From a virus, in the IMG/VR virus record IMGVR_UViG_3300049203_000284, positions 1 through 22,208 of that record: a stretch of 22,208 nucleotides of DNA; one strand, 5' to 3'. The notes beneath the pieces were generated by a model. It was not told the origin of the DNA. It saw nothing but the letters and a program-made list of their open reading frames with translations, and ran no database searches. A program made the position numbers and the translations under genes. Below, in pieces: positions 1-8,105 of this stretch (position 1 is the first letter of the stretch; each line of letters opens with the position of its first letter).

Positions 1-2
1 TC

Positions 3-743
3 TTCGATCCTGATCGGCTTCTCACGAACCCAAGCGATCCGCTCGGCGACCTCTTCTGGTTCGACCCGTCGCCGTTCGCGCCCCTCACGTACGACACGCT
101 TCGAGACCCGGAGGGTGGCTACCAGAAGATCATCGTCACGAACCTCTACGAGCCGTTGATGAAGGTCATGAACCTGAACGGCGTCGCGATGGCCCCGCCC
201 ATCCTGGACTACACGGGGTTCTTGCCGCCCGAGATCAGCATCGAACTCGAGCTGCCAGACCTGCCGCTGATCGCCGCGCTCATCCCCAACCCTCCTGCGC
301 TCAAGGCCGAGTACGACATCGACCCGTCGATCACGGCGAAGATCGCGGCGCTGCTCCCCGCCCTTCCATCGGTGCCAAGCTTGCCGTCGATCCCCATCCC
401 GGAGTTCGACTTCATCGTCTTCCCGCAACTTTTCGAGCTGTTGCTCACCCTCCCGATCACGCTTCTGCCCAAGCTCATCGCGAAGCTGTCGGTGGACCCA
501 CTCAAGCTGCTGACGCCGTCCCCGCCTGAGCTCTTCAAGATCGTCGTCGAGCTCGTCTTCGGGCTCGTGCTCGACATCCTGAAGGAGGTCGGCCTCCTCG
601 CCATCCTCCCGAAGCTGCTCGTCGCGACCTTCATCGTGATGATCCAGAACGCCGTCATCGCCCTTCTGTGTATGACGGTCAGCCAGATCATCGGAACAGG
701 CCTGGTCGTGAAGACCATCGGTCAAGCGTTGGGCCTCGCGTGA
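3..743 (+). CDS. Proline-rich hydrophobic phage protein, C-terminal part (5' end outside window)
   Basis: The frame is open from the first complete codon (base 3) to the TGA at 741-743, so the gene starts upstream of the window. A TTG at 156 and an ATG at 159 are internal and have no reason to be the start. The visible 246 residues begin with an Asp/Pro-rich stretch (FDPDRLLTNPSDPLGD). A middle part follows that is crowded with Leu-Pro and Ile-Pro pairs. The C-terminal third is strongly hydrophobic (about residues 180-245), including segments such as LLVATFIVMIQNAVIALL that could span or insert into a membrane. I do not recognise a family. Its position immediately before the gp25-like baseplate gene suggests a virion or tail component. 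A membrane-interacting role during DNA delivery is only a guess from composition. Confidence 0.8.
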   Translation, partial: FDPDRLLTNPSDPLGDLFWFDPSPFAPLTYDTLRDPEGGYQKIIVTNLYEPLMKVMNLNGVAMAPPILDYTGFLPPEISIELELPDLPLIAALIPNPPALKAEYDIDPSITAKIAALLPALPSVPSLPSIPIPEFDFIVFPQLFELLLTLPITLLPKLIAKLSVDPLKLLTPSPPELFKIVVELVFGLVLDILKEVGLLAILPKLLVATFIVMIQNAVIALLCMTVSQIIGTGLVVKTIGQALGLA

Positions 744-762
744 AGGTCGGTAGTTAGAGCCC

Positions 763-1254
763 GTGGCAGCGTCGTCCATCTCGTTCAAAAGCGTCGGAAA
801 GAGCACCGTCACGGTGCGAGCCGAGGCTGAGGCTCAGCGTTCCGTCGTGCCGATCGGCATCAAGACGCCGCTTCGCTTCGGGAACACGTCACTCTTCGAG
901 ATGCACACGGACCTGTTCAACCAGATCCGCGACAACCTCCGCAACCTCATCATGACCAACTGGGGCGAAAGGCTAGGCTTGTATGACTTCGGGGGCAACC
1001 TCCGCGAGCTGGCAGCCGAGCGTCTCGCGCGCGAGGACTACGACCAGGAGGTCGCCATCCGCATCAAGCGCGCCGTTGACAAGTGGATGCCTTACGTGTC
1101 GCTTGAGGAGATGGTGCCGATCGATGATGAGGCAGTCGTGCTCCGCAGCGAAAGAGGCTTCACCGTCCCAATGCGACGGTACCTGCTGACGTACGACGTC
1201 CCCTCGATCAACTCGCCGAAGCAATCTCTAGAGATCATCGTGGGACTCACGTGA
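763..1254 (+). CDS. 25: T4 gp25-like baseplate wedge protein
   Basis: This 163-residue protein matches the gp25/GPW family of contractile-tail baseplate wedge subunits, which help join the baseplate to the sheath. Family-typical segments are IGIKTPLRFG (31-40), the conserved core LRNLIMTNWGERLGLYDFG (59-77) and GNLRELAAER (78-87), and a C-terminal beta-rich region ending in LEIIVGLT. Its length is close to the family norm (T4 gp25 is about 130 residues). The GTG at 763 is chosen because translation begins just before the usual N-terminal SFKSVG stretch, and the upstream frame closes within 20 bases of the previous stop. The Shine-Dalgarno is poor, so initiation may depend on translation of the preceding gene. 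The next gene starts 13 bases after its stop. Confidence 0.93.
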   Translation: MAASSISFKSVGKSTVTVRAEAEAQRSVVPIGIKTPLRFGNTSLFEMHTDLFNQIRDNLRNLIMTNWGERLGLYDFGGNLRELAAERLAREDYDQEVAIRIKRAVDKWMPYVSLEEMVPIDDEAVVLRSERGFTVPMRRYLLTYDVPSINSPKQSLEIIVGLT

Positions 1255-1259
1255 GGAAG
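1254..1259 (+). promoter_or_regulatory. Ribosome binding site for the gp6-like gene
   Basis: AGGAAG begins on the last base of the gp25-like TGA and lies 8 bases before the ATG at 1268. It supports that start and couples the two baseplate genes. Confidence 0.6.
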
Positions 1260-1267
1260 ACCAACTA

Positions 1268-3112
1268 ATGCCTATCGACACCAAGCGTGAAGCTCTCAAG
1301 TCCGTCCGGCAGCGTCGCTACCTGAACAAGGAGTTCGACGCGTTCCGGCAGGACCTCGTGGAGTACGCCCAGACCTACTACGGCGACAAGATCGTTGACC
1401 TTTCCGAGTCCAGCATGGGCGGCTTGCTCATGGACATGCCGGCGTACGTCGGCGACTCGCTGTCGTTCTACCTCGACCACCAGTTCAGCGAGCTCGACCC
1501 GGAGACGGCAGTCGAGACCGAGAACATCGAGCGTCAGCTGCGGCGCGCCGGCGTGGACATCGTCGGCGCTTCGCCCGCCGTCGTCAGGCTTTCCCTCTTC
1601 GTCGAGACGCCCGCGGCGAGCGTGAACGGCGTCTTGCGTCCCCTGCCCGCGGCCCTTCCTGTCATCGAGGCCGGCAGCGTGTGCACCGCGGAGAACGGCA
1701 TCGACTTCGAGCTTGTCGAGGACATCGACTTTACGGAGACCGACAGCGACGGCAACCTCGTCACCGAGTACCAGATCGGAAGCGCTTCCGAGGATGGCAC
1801 GCCGCTCACGTTCATCCTGCGTGGCGAAGCCTTGGCGGTGTCGGGCTTCTCTGCCACCGAGACCTTCACGTTCTCTGGGTTCGTCCCCTTCAGGCGCGTC
1901 TCACTGAGCAACGCGAACGTCAGCTCGATCAACAGCGTCGTGGACTCGCTTGGCAACGTGTACTACCGGGTGAACAACCTCGCTGAGGACGTCATCTACA
2001 AGGCAGTTGCGAACACAGGCTACGACTCCAGCCGAGTGCCGTCCGTCCTCCAACTCGCGCCAGCTCCCTACCGCTACACGACTCGCGTCAACCTCGACGA
2101 CCGCGGCACAACACTTGTCTTCGGCGGAGGCTCGGCCGACACGCTGGACGACGACGCTGTCCCGGACCCTTCGCTCTTCGCGCTTCCCTTGTACGGGAAG
2201 ACGACCTTCGCGCGCACGACCCTGAACCCGCAGCAGCTCCTCGACACAAAGACGCTCGGCGTATCAGCCACCGACGCGGTCGTTTCTGTTTCATACCGCT
2301 ACGGTGGTGGCCTCAACCACAACGTGGAAGCGAACACGATCCGCGTCGTGAGCACGCTCATCATGAACTTCCCGGTCACGCCGTCCGCCGCGGTCGCCCA
2401 GGCCGTCCGCGGCTCAGTGACCGTGCGCAACCGTCGCAAGGCGGTCGGCGGCCTCGACGCGCCTCAGGCAGACGAGCTCAAGGAGTTCATCCCTCTCGCG
2501 AAGAGCGCTCAGTCCCGCATCGTCACAAAGCCAGACCTCCTGTCGCGCGTGTACACGATGCCGTCAGACTTCGGCCGCGTGTTCAGGGCTGCGGCGCGAG
2601 CCACCCCGAACAACCCGCTGTCCACGCAGTTGTACGTCATCTGCAAGGACGCTGACGAGCGCCTCGACTTCGCCTCGGACGCCTTGAAGGACAACCTCCG
2701 TGTGTACCTGAACGGCTACCGCATGATCTCGGACGCCATCGACATCGTCGATGCCCGCATCGTCAACATCAAGCTGACCTACGAGGTGAGCGTTGACCTC
2801 GCGATGAACAAGAAGACGGTCCTGCAACAGGTGAACAGCAAGCTGCGTCGCTTCTTCAACACCCAGAACTTCCACATCGACCAGCCGATCGTGCTGTCGG
2901 ACATCGACAACCTCATCTACAACACGAACGGCGTGACGTCGGTGAACTCGGTCCGCATCGAGAACCTCACGAACCAGGTTGACGGCCGCGAGTACAGCGA
3001 GATCTACCACGACATCCAGAACTTCACGCACCGAGGCGTGATTCTGCCGCCGCCTGGCGGCATCTTCGAGCTGAAGTACCTGGACGAGGACATCGTCGGG
3101 AAGGCGGTCTGA
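1268..3112 (+). CDS. 6: gp6/baseplate-J-like baseplate wedge protein
   Basis: This 614-residue protein follows gp25 as the gp6/gpJ partner does in T4-like and P2-like phages, where it forms the wedge ring that anchors the outer baseplate parts. The N-terminus (SESSMGGLLMDMPAYVGDSL, then LDHQFSELDPETAVETENIE) resembles marine T4-like gp6 proteins. The middle is a beta-rich insertion. The C-terminal half has a baseplate-J-type arrangement: DLLSRVYTMPSDFG near residue 420, the core ISDAIDIVDARIVNIKLTYE near 490, then SDIDNLIYNTNGVTSV near 550. The length is close to T4 gp6 (about 660). Start at ATG 1268 is supported by AGGAAG. The next gene starts 4 bases after the stop. Which exact subfamily it belongs to would need a profile search. 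Confidence 0.85.
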   Translation: MPIDTKREALKSVRQRRYLNKEFDAFRQDLVEYAQTYYGDKIVDLSESSMGGLLMDMPAYVGDSLSFYLDHQFSELDPETAVETENIERQLRRAGVDIVGASPAVVRLSLFVETPAASVNGVLRPLPAALPVIEAGSVCTAENGIDFELVEDIDFTETDSDGNLVTEYQIGSASEDGTPLTFILRGEALAVSGFSATETFTFSGFVPFRRVSLSNANVSSINSVVDSLGNVYYRVNNLAEDVIYKAVANTGYDSSRVPSVLQLAPAPYRYTTRVNLDDRGTTLVFGGGSADTLDDDAVPDPSLFALPLYGKTTFARTTLNPQQLLDTKTLGVSATDAVVSVSYRYGGGLNHNVEANTIRVVSTLIMNFPVTPSAAVAQAVRGSVTVRNRRKAVGGLDAPQADELKEFIPLAKSAQSRIVTKPDLLSRVYTMPSDFGRVFRAAARATPNNPLSTQLYVICKDADERLDFASDALKDNLRVYLNGYRMISDAIDIVDARIVNIKLTYEVSVDLAMNKKTVLQQVNSKLRRFFNTQNFHIDQPIVLSDIDNLIYNTNGVTSVNSVRIENLTNQVDGREYSEIYHDIQNFTHRGVILPPPGGIFELKYLDEDIVGKAV

Positions 3113-3116
3113 GCAC

Positions 3117-4670
3117 ATGTATCGAGCTCTGAAAGCGGACAAGGATGCGTACATCACCGATCGCATCATCAAGAGTACGCGGCAGACGGACGCGAACACC
3201 GGCGAGGCTGGCACGCTCGACCTGTACAAGGTCTACGGTCTGAACAAGTCTGGATCGGCGGCGCTCGCTGAGCTCACGCGCCTGCTCGTCCACTTTGACC
3301 TCGACCCGCTCCGCCACGCGTACGCGTCCGGCGCCCTTGACGTCACGTCGCCCACATTCAACTGCAAGCTCAAGCTTCACGACGTCTACGGAGGACAGAC
3401 GACGCCGCGCAACTTCACCGTCAAGGTGTACCCGCTCTCGCGTTCGTGGGACGAGGGTCGCGGTCGCGACGTGGTCTTCTACCAAGACTCAGACGCGGTA
3501 AACTTCCTCACGGCCTCGGTGTCGGACGGCACCGTGAGCGCTTGGCACCTCTCCGGCGCGAACGCGAAGGGCCTCCTCGGCTCGGCCGACATCGACCTCA
3601 TCGCGAGCGGCAACCTCGGATCCGGCGTTGTGACGCTCGCCACGTCGCAGTCCTTCGTCAACGGCACCGAGGACCTCGAGATCGACGTGACGCGCATCGT
3701 GAGCGCGACGCTCGTCGGGCTGCTTCCGGATCACGGCTTCCGCCTGTCGTTCACGGAGTCGCAAGAAGACGACGTGCGAACGCGCTTCGTCAAACGCTTC
3801 GGCTCGCGCCAGGCGATCGACCAAAACAAGAGGCCTCAGCTCATCGCCCGCTACGACGACTCGAAGATCAGCCACCAGTCGGCGTTCTTCTTCGACGAGC
3901 CTGGCACGCTATTCCTCAGCAAGTACGTGCGCGGCGCGCCGGCGAACATCGTCTCTGGATCCTCGCTGACGCCGATCACAGGGGCGAACTGCGTGCTGGT
4001 CAAGGTGTGGACGTACTACTCGACCTCGAGCGGCTACCAGCAGTACGCGCAGTACGCGACGGCCTCGCAACACCTCGTTGGAGAGACCTACTCCACCGGC
4101 CTCTACTCGGCGACCTTCACGATCAAGTCCAACGAGACGAACCTCCAACGCCTCATCACGAACGCGTCCTTGAGCGGCTCCAACCGTCACGTCAAGTTCA
4201 ACCAGGTCTGGACGTCGCTGGATTCAAACGTCGCCTACCACAGCGCCACCCTCGACGTCAAGCTCCCGGACACCACGCTCGGCCCGTTCCGCTCGCGTCA
4301 GTACCACGTCAACGTGCCGAACACGGCAGTCGAGTACGCACCAAACGATTCTGTGAGATTCCGCTGCTTCGTGTTCGACCGGCTGAACCCGACGTACACG
4401 TACGTTCGCGTGCCGCAGGAAGAGAAGAGTCTCATTCTCGAGGCTCACTACTCGGTGCGCGACGTGATCAGCGACACGGTCGTGGTGCCGTTCGACCGCG
4501 CCTACAACTCCACGCGGATGAGCGCTGACAGCGAGTACCTGTACTTCGACGTGTGGATGGAGAGCCTTGTTCCTGGCCGTTCCTACGCACTTGACGTGAT
4601 GATCGTGGACGGCGGCAACGAGGAGATCTTCTACGACGCCTCTCCAGCCTTCCGCGTGTCCCTGGATTGA
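3117..4670 (+). CDS. DNRLRE-like baseplate/fibre-associated structural protein
   Basis: This 517-residue protein has an N-terminal half resembling DNRLRE-type domains, the beta-sandwich modules seen in surface and carbohydrate-binding proteins. The pattern DAYITDRIIKS (11-21), ANTGEAGTLDLYKVYG (27-42), then LTRLLVHFDL (54-63) is the usual opening. It is followed by RSWDEGRGRD and a later RPQLIARYDDS strand that ends the domain near residue 250. The rest is beta-rich with no recognised motif. It has no signal peptide or membrane segment. By its position between gp6-like and the LamG protein it is probably a virion protein of the outer baseplate or fibre attachment. The stop codon lies inside the hairpin at 4667-4688. 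A role in glycan binding is inference only. Confidence 0.75.
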   Translation: MYRALKADKDAYITDRIIKSTRQTDANTGEAGTLDLYKVYGLNKSGSAALAELTRLLVHFDLDPLRHAYASGALDVTSPTFNCKLKLHDVYGGQTTPRNFTVKVYPLSRSWDEGRGRDVVFYQDSDAVNFLTASVSDGTVSAWHLSGANAKGLLGSADIDLIASGNLGSGVVTLATSQSFVNGTEDLEIDVTRIVSATLVGLLPDHGFRLSFTESQEDDVRTRFVKRFGSRQAIDQNKRPQLIARYDDSKISHQSAFFFDEPGTLFLSKYVRGAPANIVSGSSLTPITGANCVLVKVWTYYSTSSGYQQYAQYATASQHLVGETYSTGLYSATFTIKSNETNLQRLITNASLSGSNRHVKFNQVWTSLDSNVAYHSATLDVKLPDTTLGPFRSRQYHVNVPNTAVEYAPNDSVRFRCFVFDRLNPTYTYVRVPQEEKSLILEAHYSVRDVISDTVVVPFDRAYNSTRMSADSEYLYFDVWMESLVPGRSYALDVMIVDGGNEEIFYDASPAFRVSLD

Positions 4671-4688
4671 CGTAGGGAGCTACGTTAA
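4667..4688 (+). promoter_or_regulatory. Intercistronic hairpin with GGAG loop
   Basis: TTGACGTAG (4667-4675) pairs with CTACGTTAA (4680-4688), giving nine pairs with one G-U, around a GGAG loop (4676-4679). The hairpin includes the TGA of the upstream gene and ends just before the AGGA ribosome binding site of the next gene. There is no U-tract after it, so a simple intrinsic terminator is unlikely. It may act as an RNA processing or translation-control element. Confidence 0.6.
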
Positions 4689-4690
4689 CC

Positions 4691-4694
4691 AGGA
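4691..4694 (+). promoter_or_regulatory. Ribosome binding site for the 1134-aa LamG protein
   Basis: AGGA lies 6 bases before the ATG at 4701. It sits 2 bases downstream of the 4667-4688 hairpin, so the hairpin could affect access to it. It decides the start at 4701. Confidence 0.6.
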
Positions 4695-4700
4695 CGACAC

Positions 4701-7700
4701 ATGTTCCTCAGGCCAGGACTTCCTACAAGATTCAGCGTGGCGGACCTTGCGAACGTGGGGCGTGGGTCCTCGCGCGTGGTCACGCTCAAGGGGTCCGACA
4801 ATCCGGACAGCAACTACCTGTCTTCGGCCTCGTTCGCCTACGACCCGTACGAGTCAGGCCTCAAGTCAACGCAGCAGCTGAAGGTCGATTGGACGAAGTT
4901 CGAGAACCACACGTTCTTCAACTCCGCTCAGGCCAAGGTCAACGTCGCGTTCGACCGCATCGTGAACGGCTACCCGTTCGACGGCAGCAAGAAGGAGCAC
5001 GAGAAGTTCGTTGACAGCCTCACTGGCTTCGAGAAGTGGGTGCTCGACAACTTCCCGCAGAACATCGGCTACCTCAACTTCGGCTCCGACTCGCACCTCT
5101 CGATTCAAGACTACCAAGGCGGCGTGCTCCCTGAGCTCGCCAAGCTGAAGACCGGCGCCGCTGTCCTAGATCCGCTGGACAAGCCGTACACCGTCGAGTT
5201 CCACCTCCACCTGCCTCCGCTCGCCTCTGGCGGGATGGTCATCGTTCAGAAGAAGCACGCGACCGAGAACGTGGGCCTCTGCGCTTACGTCAAGAGCGGA
5301 TCGTCGGCCGCGACCGCCGACGTCGTCTGGTCGGTGTTCTCCGGCTCGTACAGCCTGATCGCTTCGGCCAGCGTGTCTCGCGACGCATTCGTCCACATCG
5401 CTGGCGTCTACGACCGAGACGACACAGCGCGCCTCAGGCTCTACGTGAACGGCGAGCTGTCCACGACGTCCTCGAACAGCTACGTCTTCGACTCCATCAC
5501 GACGTATCACGCGCCGCTCCTAGTCGGCTCGGGGTCGAGCTTCACGGCGGATGGATCGACGTTCACGCCTGACACAACCCTCACGGGTTCGCTCGACGAG
5601 CTCCGCGTGTTCACTCTCGCGCGCAACAGCGAGCAGGTCAAGAAGTACAAGACACGTAACATCTTCGCACAGGATGGCCTGGCCCTCTACTACAAGTTCA
5701 ACGAGCCAACCGGCTCGCTGTCCGGAGACGAGGCAACCACGGGGCCGAACGCGATTGTTCTCGACAGCTCTGGCAACGGCCTCCACTCGTACGTCACGAA
5801 CTTCACGTTCAGCCTTCGCTCGACCGGATCCATCGCCGCACCGCTCTCGAACGAACGTCTCAACCTCAACCCCGTCATCTTCCCCGGGTTTGACGAGGTC
5901 CAGACGCTGAACTCGACGTTGCTCCTCAGCGCAAGCGCTTACGACCAGGACAACCCGAACCTCATCACGCGTCTCGTGCCGAAACATTACCTGACAGACG
6001 GTCAGGATCACCAAGGCATGTCCTCTGAGGAGGGCGCCATCAACAACGGGTACGAAGGCGACTCGATCCCTGGATCCGGCATCCTCGGGTCCACGCAGCT
6101 GCTCCTCGCACTGCTATACTCGTGGGCCAAGTACTTCGACGAGCTCAAACTCTTCGTTGACGCGTTCGCGAAGCTCCACTACGTGGACTACGACTCGAAC
6201 GACACGTCACCCGACATCTTCTTGCCGTACGCGCTCCGCGAGTTCGGCATCAAGATGCCGAACTTGTTCTCGGACGCCGCGTTCGCGCAATACAAGGATG
6301 GCGAGGACGTTGAGCTCTCGTACTCGCTGAACGAGACCTCACTGTACAGCGTTCAGAACCAGATCATGCGGCGCGTCCTCACCAACATGGGCGAGATCGT
6401 CCGCTCGAAGGGCACGCTTCACAGCATCGAGACGTTTTTCCGCTCCATCGGCATCGATCCGAACAACTCCTTCAAGATCAAGGAGCGAGGCGGCCCGACG
6501 CGGCGAGGCCTCGACGAGGCTCGTGAACGCCGTGTTGAGCCGATGCTGTTCCTCGACTTCCGCCGCGGAGGCGTCATCCAGACGCCGTACCTGAGCGGAT
6601 CACGTTACGAGCCTGGACTCCCTCGCATCGAGGGCACCGTCCTCGAGAACGGCACGTCGAACGCACGCAACGACGGTGTATGGACGTCTGGCTCGTGGAC
6701 CGTGGAGGGCACGTACCGCTTCGCCGTCACGTCGTCTCACGCGCCGTCGCAGAGCCTCGTCCGCGTCCACACGACCGGCAGCACATCGCCTTACGAGTAC
6801 CTCCTAGCGAACGCGGTCGCGCTCAGCGGCACCAATCCACGCATCGAGCTTCACGTGCGCTCAGGCGACGGCGGGACAGGCACCTCGCCCGCGCTCAGCA
6901 TGTCGCTCGACGTGGACATCTTCAACGGCGACCCTTGGTACGTCAGCTTCGGGCGGTTCCGCCACGACCTGACAGGCAGTCTCACGAAGGATCACTACTT
7001 TCTCCGCGCTGGCACCGAACGGCTCGGCCTAGGCACGTTCTTCAGCGAGTCGGTGACGCTCCACAGGAACGTTGACGGCTCTGACACCGACCTGTGGTCG
7101 AACGCGACGACCGGAAAGAACGCGTACGGCCCGTTCTTGCGCATCGGATCCGGCACGATCCCAGTCGGATCCATCCTCCTGAACGACACCGCGAACCTCG
7201 ACGACAAGGTGAGGACCACCGACTTCGACGGGCAGGTCATGGGCCTGCGTTTCTGGTCGAAGGCGCTGGAGTACGCGGAGTCGCTCGAGCACGCGCGCAA
7301 CCCGTACTCGGCAGGCGTCCTCAACCCGCACGAGAACTACAACTTCAACTCGACGGCTAGCGGCACCTTCCAACGCCTGCGCATCGACGCTTCCATGCAG
7401 CAGCGTGACGACATGAGCACGAGCGCCGGCGGCACCATCCAGGTGTTCGACTACTCGCAAAACAACCTCCACATCAGCGGCACCGACTTCCCTGCGAGCG
7501 CGCGCGTTCTCAAGCCGCACGTCGTCGGGTACAATTACATCTCGCCGAACATCGACGAGGCTGTGACGTCCGACAAGGTTCGCGTCAGGAGCTACGACGA
7601 CACGAGCAAGGTGCGAGCGACACCGTGGGCGTCCTACACCCCTGTGTACGAGGTTCCGAAGAACGAGGAGCCGCAGGACGACCCGCGTCTCTCCATCGAG

Positions 7701-8105
7701 TTCTCGCTCGTGGACGCTCTGAACCGCGACATGATCACGATGTTCGCGACGCTCGACGAGCTCGACTCAGCGCTCGGCGCCCCGGAGAACGACTTCTCGT
7801 CGAACTACCCGAACCTCGAGCACCTCAAGGAGGTGTACTTCAACCGCCTGACGGGGAAGCTGAACTTCCGCGCGTTCTTCGACTTCTTCCGCTGGTTCGA
7901 CTCCAGCGTGACCTACTTCGTCGAGCACCTCATCCCGCGCAAGACGGTGTACTACGGCACGAACTTCGTCGTCGAATCCCACCTGCTCGAGCGGCACAAG
8001 AAGCAGTACTTCCACTACGACATGTACTTGAGAGAGGCAAACAAGCCCCGCATCGAGGACAGAATCCTTCTCCAACAGATCGCTGGCGTGGCGAAGAGGT
8101 ATTGA
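4701..8105 (+). CDS. Large LamG/concanavalin-like baseplate structural protein
   Basis: This 1134-residue structural protein resembles large proteins of marine and jumbo myoviruses. The N-terminus carries FDRIVNGYPFDGSKKEHEKF and SLTGFEKWVLDNFPQNIGY (about 85-125). A LamG-type jelly roll lies about residues 155-313 (YTVEFHLHLPP, HIAGVYDRDD, LRLYVNGELS, GSLDELRVFTLAR). The middle (about 430-600) is alpha-helical and contains REFGIKMPNLFSDAAF and SKGTLHSIETFFRSIGID. A second concanavalin-like region is probable at about 620-860, ending in VMGLRFWSKAL. The C-terminus is rich in aromatic residues (FFDFFRWFDSSVTYFVEHLI). LamG folds commonly bind glycans, so outer-baseplate or receptor contact is plausible. 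Specific equivalence to T4 gp7 or gp10 cannot be shown from motifs. The TGA at 8103-8105 directly abuts the next ATG. Confidence 0.82.
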   Translation: MFLRPGLPTRFSVADLANVGRGSSRVVTLKGSDNPDSNYLSSASFAYDPYESGLKSTQQLKVDWTKFENHTFFNSAQAKVNVAFDRIVNGYPFDGSKKEHEKFVDSLTGFEKWVLDNFPQNIGYLNFGSDSHLSIQDYQGGVLPELAKLKTGAAVLDPLDKPYTVEFHLHLPPLASGGMVIVQKKHATENVGLCAYVKSGSSAATADVVWSVFSGSYSLIASASVSRDAFVHIAGVYDRDDTARLRLYVNGELSTTSSNSYVFDSITTYHAPLLVGSGSSFTADGSTFTPDTTLTGSLDELRVFTLARNSEQVKKYKTRNIFAQDGLALYYKFNEPTGSLSGDEATTGPNAIVLDSSGNGLHSYVTNFTFSLRSTGSIAAPLSNERLNLNPVIFPGFDEVQTLNSTLLLSASAYDQDNPNLITRLVPKHYLTDGQDHQGMSSEEGAINNGYEGDSIPGSGILGSTQLLLALLYSWAKYFDELKLFVDAFAKLHYVDYDSNDTSPDIFLPYALREFGIKMPNLFSDAAFAQYKDGEDVELSYSLNETSLYSVQNQIMRRVLTNMGEIVRSKGTLHSIETFFRSIGIDPNNSFKIKERGGPTRRGLDEARERRVEPMLFLDFRRGGVIQTPYLSGSRYEPGLPRIEGTVLENGTSNARNDGVWTSGSWTVEGTYRFAVTSSHAPSQSLVRVHTTGSTSPYEYLLANAVALSGTNPRIELHVRSGDGGTGTSPALSMSLDVDIFNGDPWYVSFGRFRHDLTGSLTKDHYFLRAGTERLGLGTFFSESVTLHRNVDGSDTDLWSNATTGKNAYGPFLRIGSGTIPVGSILLNDTANLDDKVRTTDFDGQVMGLRFWSKALEYAESLEHARNPYSAGVLNPHENYNFNSTASGTFQRLRIDASMQQRDDMSTSAGGTIQVFDYSQNNLHISGTDFPASARVLKPHVVGYNYISPNIDEAVTSDKVRVRSYDDTSKVRATPWASYTPVYEVPKNEEPQDDPRLSIEFSLVDALNRDMITMFATLDELDSALGAPENDFSSNYPNLEHLKEVYFNRLTGKLNFRAFFDFFRWFDSSVTYFVEHLIPRKTVYYGTNFVVESHLLERHKKQYFHYDMYLREANKPRIEDRILLQQIAGVAKRY
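8095..8099 (+). promoter_or_regulatory. Ribosome binding site for the 320-aa LamG protein
   Basis: AGAGG lies inside the end of the 1134-aa gene, 6 bases before the ATG at 8106. It is the last clear Shine-Dalgarno in the operon; the next starts appear to depend on stop-start overlaps. Confidence 0.55.

Noticed and set aside
3446-4528. Plus-strand open frame (360 codons) inside the DNRLRE-like gene
   Set aside because: Arginine-rich out-of-frame shadow of the structural gene, with no motif or initiation signal.
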